From positions 1 through 25,782 of the forward strand of contig JBQTGY010000129.1 of the NCBI GenBank assembly GCA_052390415.1: a stretch of DNA of 25,782 bases, in the 5' to 3' direction. Both the position numbers and the translations under genes were made by a program. The DNA comes from JANNWF01 sp052390415. Its GTDB lineage: Bacteria; Pseudomonadota; Gammaproteobacteria; Xanthomonadales; Xanthomonadaceae. The notes beneath the pieces are model-generated. The model searched no databases. It saw only the letters and a list, made by a program, of their open reading frames with translations, and was not told the DNA's origin. Shown here in pieces: positions 7,267-13,286 of the stretch. Numbering within the stretch: the first letter of the stretch is position 1; each line of letters begins with the position of its first letter.

Positions 7267-7683
7267 TCAGCGACTGGGCACCGGAAACGTCTCTGCCTCG
7301 CCGGACTGACGTGCGGGAGCGGGTGGTGCTGCCGTCGGGGTCGCGGTCTTGTTGCGGCAGGCATAAGCAGTGAAACGCTGCTCTCCATAGAGCGGCACAT
7401 CGTCGGCGCGCACGGTGTCGGCGGCCATGCTGAGCGCTTCGTTGCGCGCCATCGTCTCCAGTTCGTCCTGCACCTTCAGCGCATTACGCTCGATGAAGCC
7501 CACGTTGTGCTTCACCGATACGGTAATCCCACCGCGCTTCTCGCAGTAACTGAGGTCTTCGGCCTCAGAGGCGACGCGGGTGGCTTGGCCCTCAGGCTCG
7601 AGCTTTACCCAAGTGCAGGCAGACAGTGTGCATGCACCCAGCAAGCCAAGGGTGAGTGCGGCGAACAGGCGATTGCGGATCAT
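7267..7683 (-). CDS. DUF4156 family lipoprotein
   Basis: This 138-residue protein has a lipoprotein signal peptide, MIRNRLFAALTLGLLGAC, with two possible lipobox cysteines: LGAC at residue 18 and LSAC at residue 23. The second is the better match and directly precedes the family's usual TWVKL. The body reads LSYCEKRGGITVSVKHNVGF then IERNALKVQDELETMARNEA and ADTVRADD, the pattern of DUF4156 lipoproteins, small envelope proteins of unknown function. A proline- and alanine-rich tail (about 112-138) is extra and probably disordered. The ribosome-binding site GGAG lies five bases before the ATG (its complement is at 7689-7692), which fixes the start. The gene is divergent from the exported-protein gene at 7832, with promoters expected in 7684-7831. 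Confidence 0.85.
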   Translation of the reverse strand: MIRNRLFAALTLGLLGACTLSACTWVKLEPEGQATRVASEAEDLSYCEKRGGITVSVKHNVGFIERNALKVQDELETMARNEALSMAADTVRADDVPLYGEQRFTAYACRNKTATPTAAPPAPARQSGEAETFPVPSR

Positions 7684-7831
7684 GCTGGCTCCGGGAAGTA
7701 TCGGCGAGGGATGGGATCTCTGCGCTGGATTGTGGCGCTCGCTGCCCTGCGCGCGGATGAACGCTGGCAGACTTTAGCGGCATTCAGGGGGCTCACTCCG
7801 CGAGCACGCGGCGCTGCGCTAAGCTCCGTCC

Positions 7832-8608
7832 ATGAAAAGCACCCACTTCACCGCGTCCTTGGTCGTGTTTGCGCTGGCCGCAGCCGGCTCCCTCCAAGCG
7901 CAGACTCGCGCCTACATCGGCGAGGCGCGCACGCTCGAGGGCAAGCCCATTTACGAAGAACACCACCTGGTGCGCTTTGTTGACGGACAGCCGGCCGAGC
8001 GCCTGGTGACCTATCGTTGTCCTGATGGCCAGGCCTTTGCGCGCAAGCAAGTCGATTACGGCACACCGCTGTTCGCGCCCACATTTCGACTGCAGGATCA
8101 GCGCTTTGGTTATGTGGAGGGATTCGCCAAAGGCGACGCATTCGTGCAGGCCGGCAGTGCCGCCGCCGAAGAGCGTGAGGCGATCAACGCCGGTGCCAAC
8201 CTGGTAGTCGATGCCGGCTTTGACGAGTTTGTCCGCCAGCATTGGGATGAGCTGCAGGCGGGAAAAAGTGTGGGTCTCGAATTTCTGGTCCCGAGTCGCC
8301 TGTCCGCCTATAAGTTCAAGCTGCGCAAGATCCGCAGCGAGACGATGTTCGACGCACCCGCCAGTGTGTTCCAGCTGGCAGTCAGTGGCTTGTTGGGCTG
8401 GTTTGCCGATCCGCTGGAAGCGGGCTATCGGGATTCCGATCGTCGCCTGATGCACTTTCAAGGCTTGACCAATATTCGCCAGACGCTGGACAGCAACATC
8501 GTCGCGCAGATCCGCTTTCCGCCGACGCGGGAAGACGTCAATCCCACGGATACCGCATGGGCGACCGCGAATGCCGAGCCGCTGACGTCGTGTGCGTTGG
8601 GCGGTTGA
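7832..8608 (+). CDS. Exported protein of unknown function
   Basis: This 258-residue protein has a clear Sec signal peptide (MKSTHFTASLVVFALAAAGS, cleavage likely after LQA before QTRAY), so it should be periplasmic or secreted. I do not recognise the family. Visible features are a YRCPDGQAFARKQVDYG segment near residue 68, a central YEEHHLVRF/GFDEFVRQHWDEL region, and VGLEFLVPSRLSAYKFKLRK at about 149-168. The short hydrophobic run FQLAVSGLLGWFADPL (about 180-195) is too polar at its ends to be a sure membrane helix. The C-terminus ends in a Cys-containing tail whose stop codon lies inside an 18-bp tandem duplication. It precedes the two-component genes on the same strand but is separated from them by a sigma-54-type promoter. 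Confidence 0.75.
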   Translation: MKSTHFTASLVVFALAAAGSLQAQTRAYIGEARTLEGKPIYEEHHLVRFVDGQPAERLVTYRCPDGQAFARKQVDYGTPLFAPTFRLQDQRFGYVEGFAKGDAFVQAGSAAAEEREAINAGANLVVDAGFDEFVRQHWDELQAGKSVGLEFLVPSRLSAYKFKLRKIRSETMFDAPASVFQLAVSGLLGWFADPLEAGYRDSDRRLMHFQGLTNIRQTLDSNIVAQIRFPPTREDVNPTDTAWATANAEPLTSCALGG

Positions 8609-8633
8609 TTCAAGCTGGGCGGTTGATTCAAGC
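8598..8633 (+). repeat. Perfect 18-bp tandem duplication over a stop codon
   Basis: The unit TGGGCGGTTGATTCAAGC occurs twice in a row (8598-8615 and 8616-8633) with no mismatch. The first copy carries the TGA stop of the exported-protein gene. Each copy contains the small dyad TTGATTCAA. The array lies about 63-98 bases before the inferred start of the sigma-54-type transcript of the kinase gene, so it could also serve as a tandem protein-binding site. Confidence 0.85.
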
Positions 8634-8669
8634 CGACCGTTTGCCTGTGCCCGCTTTGGCTCGCCGGCT

Positions 8670-8685
8670 TGGCACGCTGCTTGCT
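8670..8685 (+). promoter_or_regulatory. Sigma-54 (-24/-12) promoter of the kinase-regulator operon
   Basis: TGGCACG (8670-8676), four spacer bases, then TTGCT (8681-8685) match the sigma-54 consensus TGGCACG-N4-TTGC(A/T) at every defined base. GG (8671-8672) and GC (8683-8684) are separated by exactly 10 bases. The predicted start is near 8696, about 35 bases before the kinase ATG. Because the operon encodes a sigma-54 activator, positive autoregulation is likely. Confidence 0.75.
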
Positions 8686-8696
8686 GATCGGCAGGT

Positions 8697-8714
8697 GATC
8701 GTCGACCGACGATC
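8697..8714. promoter_or_regulatory. 18-bp palindrome at the start of the kinase leader
   Basis: GATCGTCG (8697-8704), AC, then CGACGATC (8707-8714) form a perfect dyad immediately downstream of the predicted sigma-54 start. It could be a repressor operator or a 5' transcript stem. The kinase ATG follows 16 bases later, with GGAA as a modest ribosome-binding site at 8721-8724. Confidence 0.5.
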
Positions 8715-8730
8715 CCACCCGGAATGAGCG

Positions 8731-10194
8731 ATGTCACTCGCGGTTCGCCTCACCTTGAGTTTTGCCGGATTGATCCTGGCGCTGGGCTTGGCTGCCTTTG
8801 TCGGAGTACGTGCGCTCACCGAAGATCTGACTTCGGCATTGGGCGAAAGCGCGGCCAGCGTCAGTCGTTCGGTGGTGACCGTATTGCGTGGCGAGTTCAG
8901 TCATTTGACCAGCGAGGACGATGGCCCCGATCAGAAGGTTGCCGATCCGCTGGGTTCCAATCCGCGGGTGTCCGATCTGGATGTTCAGACCGTGGATATC
9001 CGTGGCCCCGCGGTCGCTGCCACGCGCGAGATCCGCATGGTCGTCAATGGCCACGAACTGAGCGCCGACGAGGTCGCACAACGTCTCCGCCATCGCTCCC
9101 ACGATCCTATCGTTGAGTTGCTGCACGGCAAGGACGGCGAGACTCCGAAACTGCTGCTGCGCGGGCTCAACAGTGAGCGCTCGATCGAGCTGCCGCGGGC
9201 GGGAATCGATGAAGCATTGCAGCGCTTTCAGCGGCAGCTGGGTTGGGGCTTGCTGCTATTGCTTGGCATCGGTATTGGCATCGCCGCCGGGTTGGCACGG
9301 CGTTTGGCGCAACCGCTGGCGCGGCTTACACAGGCGGCTGAAGCGGTTGGAACGGGTGCGCTGGGGGCGCAAGTGGACGAGCGTGGCCCACCCGAGTTGC
9401 GCCGCAGTCTCGCTGCCTTCAACCGCATGTCCGCGGACCTGGCAAGACTGGATCGCGAGGCGAGTACCTTGCGTGCGGACCGTGAGTTGGCGGAATTGGG
9501 AGAGATTGGTCGCGGCCTGGCGCACAGCTTGCGCAACCCCTTGCATGCGCTGGGCTTGAGCTTGGAGGCGCTGGCCAGCAGCGCGCCGGCGGCCAACCAC
9601 GTGGACGCGCTGGCGAAAACGGGTCGTGAGCAACTGGCGCGCATCGATCAAACCCTGCGCGGATTTTTGGCGCTGGCGGCGGGCGTGGGTGCGCAAACCG
9701 AAGCAGTGCGACTGGCTGAGGTGGTGGACGACGTGATGCTGGAAGCCAGTCAACGTGCGCAAGGACGCGTGCACATGCAGCGCATCGGTGACGCGCCGGT
9801 GATCAATGGCGTGGCAGTCGAGCTGCGCATCATCCTGCATGCCTTGGTGGTCAACGCACTCGAAGCCAGTCCCGAAGGCGGTAACGTGAGCATTGAACTT
9901 CATGCGCGAGGCGACGCGACGGCGGCGGGTCACCGCGGCGCCTGCATCGAGATCGCTGACGAGGGCGCTGGCATTCCCGCCGCCATCCGCGCTCGGCTGT
10001 TTGCGCCACACGTCAGCAGCAAGCCCACAGGTGCCGGGATGGGTTTGTACCTGGCGCAACGCCTCGCTCAATTGCGTTATCGCGGTGGCATCGAGTTGTT
10101 GGATCGCGCGCCTGCTGGCACCTGTGCCCGCTTGACCTTGCGAGACCGTGAACCCGCCGCTGCAACACCCATTGACCGCAGGCACGAGGCATGA
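8731..10194 (+). CDS. Membrane sensor histidine kinase with HAMP domain
   Basis: This 487-residue kinase should sense an envelope signal and phosphorylate the regulator encoded next. A first membrane helix lies at about 7-27 and a periplasmic sensor region at about 28-171. A second helix at about 172-190 (GLLLLLGIGIGIAAG) leads into a HAMP linker (about 190-240). The H-box is GEIGRGLAHSLRNPLHALGL with His265 as phosphorylation site. The ATP-binding domain shows the N-box ALVVNALEAS (Asn375), the G1 box DEGAG (410-414) and the G2 box GAGMGLYLAQRLAQ (434-447). The overall plan fits the NtrB/ZraS/AtoS group that partners sigma-54 regulators. The sensor region (HGKDGETPKLLLRGL near 132-146) is not one I recognise. 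The stop overlaps the regulator start as ATGA, so the two are translationally coupled. Confidence 0.93.
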   Translation: MSLAVRLTLSFAGLILALGLAAFVGVRALTEDLTSALGESAASVSRSVVTVLRGEFSHLTSEDDGPDQKVADPLGSNPRVSDLDVQTVDIRGPAVAATREIRMVVNGHELSADEVAQRLRHRSHDPIVELLHGKDGETPKLLLRGLNSERSIELPRAGIDEALQRFQRQLGWGLLLLLGIGIGIAAGLARRLAQPLARLTQAAEAVGTGALGAQVDERGPPELRRSLAAFNRMSADLARLDREASTLRADRELAELGEIGRGLAHSLRNPLHALGLSLEALASSAPAANHVDALAKTGREQLARIDQTLRGFLALAAGVGAQTEAVRLAEVVDDVMLEASQRAQGRVHMQRIGDAPVINGVAVELRIILHALVVNALEASPEGGNVSIELHARGDATAAGHRGACIEIADEGAGIPAAIRARLFAPHVSSKPTGAGMGLYLAQRLAQLRYRGGIELLDRAPAGTCARLTLRDREPAAATPIDRRHEA

Positions 10195-11549
10195 CGGCGA
10201 CGGCTTCCATCCTGTTGGTCGAGGATGACCCCGCCCAGCGGCAGTTGGTGGCGGCGGCCTTGAATGCGGCAGGCCATGCCACGTGTGTCGCCGACGGCGT
10301 GACTGCCGCGTTGGCGTTGCTCGGCGAGCCGGGATTGCAGCTGGTCCTGTCGGACTATCGACTCAGTGATGGCGATGGATTGCAGCTGTTGAAGGAGGTT
10401 CGCGCGCGGCGACCCGAACTGAGCTTCGTGCTGGTCACCGCCTACGGCAGCATCCAGCACGCGGTGGAAGCGCTGCGCGCTGGCGCCGACGATTATCTGG
10501 CCAAACCCTTCGAGCGGCAGGCGTTGCTGTTGGCGGTAGACAAGGCCCTGCGCACGCGTGCCTTGCGCGAAGAGAATCGCCGTCTCAACGATGCCCTGGG
10601 CGAGCGTGAGCGGCTGGTCGAACTGGTCGGTCGTGCCCCGGCCATGCAGAAGTTGTATCGGCAGATTGAACGGCTGGCAGTCACCGATGCCACGGTTCTC
10701 GTCAGCGGCGAGTCGGGCACGGGCAAGGAGTTGGTCGCACGCGCGCTGCACAAGTTGTCGCGACGCAGCGCCAAGCCCTTCGTTGCGGTGAATTGCGCAG
10801 CCATTCCCGAAGGCCTGTTGGAAGCCGAGTTTTTTGGCAGCGAACGCGGCGCGTTCACCGGTGCCAATGCCGCCCGTGCCGGTCACTTCGAACAAGCCAG
10901 CGGCGGCACCTTGTTTCTGGATGAGATTGGCGAGTTGCCGCTGGCCTTGCAGCCCAAACTGCTGCGCGTTTTGCAAGAGGGCCGATTGATGCGGGTGGGC
11001 GGATCGCGCGAGATCGTCGTCGATGTACGGTTGTTGGCGGCAAGCAATCGCGATCTGGTGCGCGAAGTCGCGGAGGGCCGCTTCCGCGAAGATCTCTACT
11101 GGCGACTCAATGTTGTCGGACTCACGCTGCCCCCGCTGCGCGAGCGCCGCGAGGACATTCCGTTGCTGGTCGAGCACATCGCCGAGCGCTTGGCGCGCCA
11201 ACATGGCCTGCCGCCGCCACTGATTTCCAAGGCCTTGCTGCGCGCGCTGATGGATCGACCCTGGAGCGGTAACGTGCGCGAATTGGCCAACACCATCGAG
11301 CGCCTGTTGCTATTGGCGGAAGATGGCGAGCCGCAGATGGATGACCTGCCGGACGCGGCGAATCGACGCAATGACGGTGATCTGCGCCTGCCCGCCGAAG
11401 GCCTGGATTGGGACGCGATGGAGCGCTCGCTGCTGACCCAGGCCATGAGCTTGGCGCAGGGACAGAAAAAGCGCGCGGCGGGGCTGCTGGGGCTTCCTTA
11501 CAAGGCGTTTTTGTATCGTCTGGAAAAGCACGGGATTGAGCAGGGCTGA
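10191..11549 (+). CDS. Sigma-54-dependent response regulator (NtrC/ZraR type)
   Basis: This 452-residue transcription activator has three domains. The receiver (about 5-120) has the acidic pocket EDD (11-13), the phosphorylation site Asp55 (LSDYRL), Thr83 and Lys105. The AAA+ sigma-54 interaction domain (about 145-380) has Walker A GESGTGKE (173-180), the sigma-54-contacting loop GAFTGA (220-225), Walker B GGTLFLDEIGEL (238-249) and RPWSGNVREL (356-365). The Fis-type helix-turn-helix (about 420-447) includes KKRAAGLLGLPYKAFLYRLE. All essential motifs are intact; ELFG, usual before the GAFTGA loop, is EFFG here. It overlaps the kinase gene by four bases. Two matching palindromes start 15 bases after its stop codon and lie upstream of a sigma-54-type promoter, which makes the downstream exported protein the obvious target. 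Confidence 0.95.
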   Translation: MTATASILLVEDDPAQRQLVAAALNAAGHATCVADGVTAALALLGEPGLQLVLSDYRLSDGDGLQLLKEVRARRPELSFVLVTAYGSIQHAVEALRAGADDYLAKPFERQALLLAVDKALRTRALREENRRLNDALGERERLVELVGRAPAMQKLYRQIERLAVTDATVLVSGESGTGKELVARALHKLSRRSAKPFVAVNCAAIPEGLLEAEFFGSERGAFTGANAARAGHFEQASGGTLFLDEIGELPLALQPKLLRVLQEGRLMRVGGSREIVVDVRLLAASNRDLVREVAEGRFREDLYWRLNVVGLTLPPLRERREDIPLLVEHIAERLARQHGLPPPLISKALLRALMDRPWSGNVRELANTIERLLLLAEDGEPQMDDLPDAANRRNDGDLRLPAEGLDWDAMERSLLTQAMSLAQGQKKRAAGLLGLPYKAFLYRLEKHGIEQG

Positions 11550-11564
11550 GCGCGATGACAAGCC

Positions 11565-11578
11565 TCCGCAAATGCGGA
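11565..11578. promoter_or_regulatory. Palindrome 1, candidate enhancer site
   Basis: TCCGCA-AA-TGCGGA is a 14-base dyad. It shares the pattern TCCnCAAATGnGGA with the second site at 11597. Its centre lies about 269 bases upstream of the predicted sigma-54 start near 11841. The absence of a T-run on either side argues against a terminator. Confidence 0.55.
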
Positions 11579-11596
11579 CTGCCCAATTTCTGCCAG

Positions 11597-11610
11597 TCCT
11601 CAAATGAGGA
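11597..11610. promoter_or_regulatory. Palindrome 2, candidate enhancer site
   Basis: TCCTCA-AA-TGAGGA is the second 14-base dyad. It differs from the first by one compensatory pair (G/C replaced by T/A), so symmetry is kept. Centre-to-centre spacing is 32 bp, about three helical turns, which puts both on the same DNA face as expected for cooperative binding of an activator oligomer. Confidence 0.55.
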
Positions 11611-11633
11611 TTACCGCCGCAGTACTCCGGACG

Positions 11634-11655
11634 GTAGGGCGGGTCTTGACCCGCC
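11634..11655 (+). repeat. GTAG-headed REP palindrome, copy 1
   Basis: GTAG is followed by GGCGGGTC-TT-GACCCGCC, an 8-bp stem. A GTAG head plus a GC-rich hairpin is the form of REP sequences handled by RAYT (TnpA-REP) proteins. No RAYT gene is in the window. Confidence 0.75.
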
Positions 11656-11689
11656 GACGTGTGTTTGTGACGACCGATGCTCAGCGATT

Positions 11690-11711
11690 GGCGGGTAAAG
11701 ACCCGCCCTAC
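11690..11711 (-). repeat. GTAG-headed REP palindrome, copy 2 (inverted)
   Basis: This is an inverted copy of the REP at 11634. On the minus strand it reads GTAGGGCGGGTCTTTACCCG then CC, with one substitution in the stem. With copy 1 it makes a head-to-head pair as in bacterial interspersed mosaic elements. Confidence 0.75.
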
Positions 11712-11765
11712 ACACCGGTCGATACAGGGCGGACCTCAGCACGCCGTCATCGACGCTTCGAGTTT

Positions 11766-11787
11766 GGCGGGTCAAGACCCGCCCTAC
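11766..11787 (-). repeat. GTAG-headed REP palindrome, copy 3 (inverted)
   Basis: This is an exact inverse of copy 1. It lies 27 bases upstream of the sigma-54-type promoter at 11815, so the cluster occupies the DNA between the candidate enhancer sites and that promoter. Confidence 0.75.
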
Positions 11788-11814
11788 GGAGCCGCAAGGC
11801 ACAACTCAGGGTGT

Positions 11815-11830
11815 TGGCACGCCGTCTGCA
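11815..11830 (+). promoter_or_regulatory. Sigma-54 (-24/-12) promoter of the His-rich protein gene
   Basis: TGGCACG (11815-11821), four bases, then CTGCA (11826-11830) match the sigma-54 consensus with one mismatch (C for the first T of TTGC). GG (11816-11817) and GC (11828-11829) are again 10 bases apart. The predicted start is near 11841, leaving a 31-base leader with GGAG (11861-11864) seven bases before the ATG at 11872. Confidence 0.7.
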
Positions 11831-11871
11831 AGACCAAGCCCGCCACACCCCCCTCAATTCGGAGAAACGTC

Positions 11872-12483
11872 ATGTTGCCCATCAAACACCGCCTCGCTGC
11901 TGTCATCGCCACCGCCGTTGTCGCTCTGGCGATGACCGGCAGCGCCGCCTCTGCCGATTCCGACATCGCCAAGGTGCGAATCCTCGCCAATGGTGTCGAG
12001 GAAGCCGTCGAAGTGGAGATGAATTCGATGGCCGTCGGTGAAAGCCGACAACTGGTCGCCGCGTCCGGCAAGCCCGCCATCGTTACCCGCACCGCCGAAG
12101 GTTTGACCATCGAGGTCGGCGGCAAGCGAACCGAGGTGCAGATGCCATCCGGCCACGGCGAACACGGCGCACATGGCCACGGCGAGCACCTGCGTGTCAT
12201 CAAGCTTGCGCATGGTGATGCCGCGGCTGCAGGCGACGCCGGGCACAAGGTCATCGTGTTGAAGGCACGTACCGACGGAGTCGCCGGCGAAGGCGACGTC
12301 GATGTGATTACCGAAGACCTGGTTGGCGCCGACGGCGAAATCGACGACGCCAAGCTGCAGGAATTGGTCGGTGAACTGCGCATCCAGCACGGCGCGCATG
12401 CGGCCGACCATGACGGTGATGCAGACGGCGAACGCGTCATCGTCACCCGTCGCGTGGTCAAGGAAGCCGATACGCAGGACTGA
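11872..12483 (+). CDS. Exported histidine-rich protein, likely target of the two-component system
   Basis: This 203-residue protein has a Sec signal peptide (MLPIKHRLAAVIATAVVALA, cleavage probably after AASA near residue 28), so it should be periplasmic. The mature part is short, acidic and without further hydrophobic segments. A histidine cluster, HGEHGAHGHGEH (95-106), and a second group, HGAHAADHDGDADGE (173-187), suggest binding of a divalent metal such as zinc, copper or nickel. Between them are beta-like stretches such as HKVIVLKARTDG. I do not recognise the family, and it does not resemble ZraP. The start is fixed by GGAG seven bases upstream and by the signal peptide; the frame is open further upstream but that part would run through REP sequences. 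It has its own sigma-54-type promoter, so it is probably switched on by the upstream regulator. Confidence 0.8.
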   Translation: MLPIKHRLAAVIATAVVALAMTGSAASADSDIAKVRILANGVEEAVEVEMNSMAVGESRQLVAASGKPAIVTRTAEGLTIEVGGKRTEVQMPSGHGEHGAHGHGEHLRVIKLAHGDAAAAGDAGHKVIVLKARTDGVAGEGDVDVITEDLVGADGEIDDAKLQELVGELRIQHGAHAADHDGDADGERVIVTRRVVKEADTQD

Positions 12484-12554
12484 TTCGCTCAGCCCTTGGC
12501 CGGGGCGAGCACTTCCAGATCTCGTCGTTCCGGCCCTTCGGATTGCTCAGGACA

Positions 12555-12574
12555 GGCGGGCCTACGGCCCCGCC
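12555..12574. other. GC-rich stem-loop after the His-rich protein gene
   Basis: GGCGGGCC (12555-12562) pairs with GGCCCCGCC (12566-12574), with one bulged base, around TAC. It lies 72 bases past the stop of the His-rich protein gene. There is no T-tract, so it is probably a transcript-end stem or another REP-like hairpin rather than a classical terminator. Confidence 0.4.
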
Positions 12575-12617
12575 AGAATCCGCGTCGGATCGCCAAGCCG
12601 TGTGGCTTATGCAAGGC

Positions 12618-12640
12618 CCCTCGCTCACCGCGAGCGAGGG
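12618..12640 (+). promoter_or_regulatory. Perfect stem-loop directly before trmL
   Basis: CCCTCGCTC (12618-12626) pairs perfectly with GAGCGAGGG (12632-12640) around ACCGC. The 3' arm contains GAGG, the only ribosome-binding-site-like sequence before the trmL ATG at 12652. The arm also runs into GATAAT (12639-12644), a possible -10 element that would give an almost leaderless transcript. The stem could mask the ribosome-binding site, terminate upstream transcripts, or mark the promoter. Confidence 0.45.
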
Positions 12641-12651
12641 ATAATTCAACG

Positions 12652-13122
12652 ATGCACGTCATTCTCTACCAGCCAGAAATCCCTCCCAACACTGGCAACG
12701 TCATTCGCCTCTGCGCCAACACCGGCGCGAATCTGCATCTGATTCGCCCCTTGGGCTTCGAACTCGACAACAGCCGAATGAAACGTGCGGGTCTCGACTA
12801 TCACGAGTTCGCCGAACTCCGCGTCCACGACTCGCTGGATGCGTGCTTGGCCACCCTCACCGACGCGCGACTGTTTGCCCTGTCGACTCGCGGGCAGACG
12901 CGCTTTGATCAGCCCGCGTACACACACAACGACGCCTTCGTCTTCGGCCCGGAAACCCGCGGTCTGCCCGCTGAAGTGCTGGCTTCGTTGCCCGAATCAC
13001 AACGGCTGCGGCTGCCAATGCGCGCCAACAACCGCAGCCTCAACCTCTCCAACGCGGTCGCCGTGGTGGTGTTCGAGGCGTGGCGGCAGTTGGGGTTTGC
13101 GGGCAGTGATGGGAAGGTGTGA
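12652..13122 (+). CDS. trmL: tRNA (cytidine(34)-2'-O)-methyltransferase TrmL
   Basis: This 156-residue SPOUT-class methyltransferase uses S-adenosylmethionine to methylate the ribose at wobble position 34 of certain leucine tRNAs. The three conserved blocks are intact: PEIPPNTGNVIRLCANT (8-24), FVFGPETRGLP (97-107) and LPMRANNRSLNLSNAVAVVV (121-140), the last forming the knotted cofactor site. Length is typical of this minimal, homodimeric family. The ATG at 12652 begins MHVILYQPEIPPNTGN, the family's normal start, although the frame is open further upstream. In several gammaproteobacteria trmL lies close to secB, which also holds here with gpsA and one extra gene between. A hairpin sits just before the start codon. 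Confidence 0.95.
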   Translation: MHVILYQPEIPPNTGNVIRLCANTGANLHLIRPLGFELDNSRMKRAGLDYHEFAELRVHDSLDACLATLTDARLFALSTRGQTRFDQPAYTHNDAFVFGPETRGLPAEVLASLPESQRLRLPMRANNRSLNLSNAVAVVVFEAWRQLGFAGSDGKV

Positions 13123-13143
13123 ATTAAATCATCGCGTGGCATC

Positions 13144-13175
13144 GTAGCCCGGATCCAGCGAAGCGGAATCCGGGG
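13144..13175 (+). repeat. GTAG-headed REP, second type
   Basis: GTAGCCCGGAT is followed by a short variable middle and then AATCCGGGG, an imperfect hairpin with the GTAG head. The arms are CCCGGAT and ATCCGGG. It differs in sequence from the GGCGGGTC type at 11634. Confidence 0.7.
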
Positions 13176-13190
13176 TCGACTCACCACTTG

Positions 13191-13222
13191 CCCCGGATTG
13201 CGCCGCGCTGCATCCGGACTAC
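13191..13222 (-). repeat. GTAG-headed REP, second type, inverted partner
   Basis: On the minus strand this reads GTAGTCCGGATGCAGCGCGG then CGCAATCCGGGG. It is the inverted partner of the copy at 13144, separated by 15 bases. Together they form a mosaic-element pair between the convergent trmL and the CTERM-like gene. Confidence 0.7.
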
Positions 13223-13265
13223 CTTTCAGTTCGATGCGCGAGTGAGCGTCCGCTGGGTGTTCCGA

Positions 13266-13285
13266 ACAACGCGCAATCGCGTTGT
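13266..13285 (-). terminator. Stem-loop just after the CTERM-like gene
   Basis: ACAACGCG (13266-13273) pairs perfectly with CGCGTTGT (13278-13285) around a four-base loop. It begins one base past the TGA at 13287-13289 on the minus strand. Only a short T-containing tail follows, so it may be a weak intrinsic terminator or an end-protecting stem. Confidence 0.5.
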
Positions 13286-13286
13286 A

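Noticed and set aside
7793..8737. Minus-strand open frame of 314 codons opposite the exported-protein gene
   Set aside because: The plus-strand frame has a signal peptide and normal protein texture; the minus frame has neither.
10077..11204. Minus-strand open frame of 375 codons opposite the kinase-regulator pair
   Set aside because: It is a shadow of the AAA+ domain coding sequence. Its composition is Gln/Ala/Arg-rich and no motif is visible.
11634..11787. CRISPR-like array
   Set aside because: There are only three 22-base copies, in mixed orientation with unequal gaps, and no cas genes. They fit REP palindromes.
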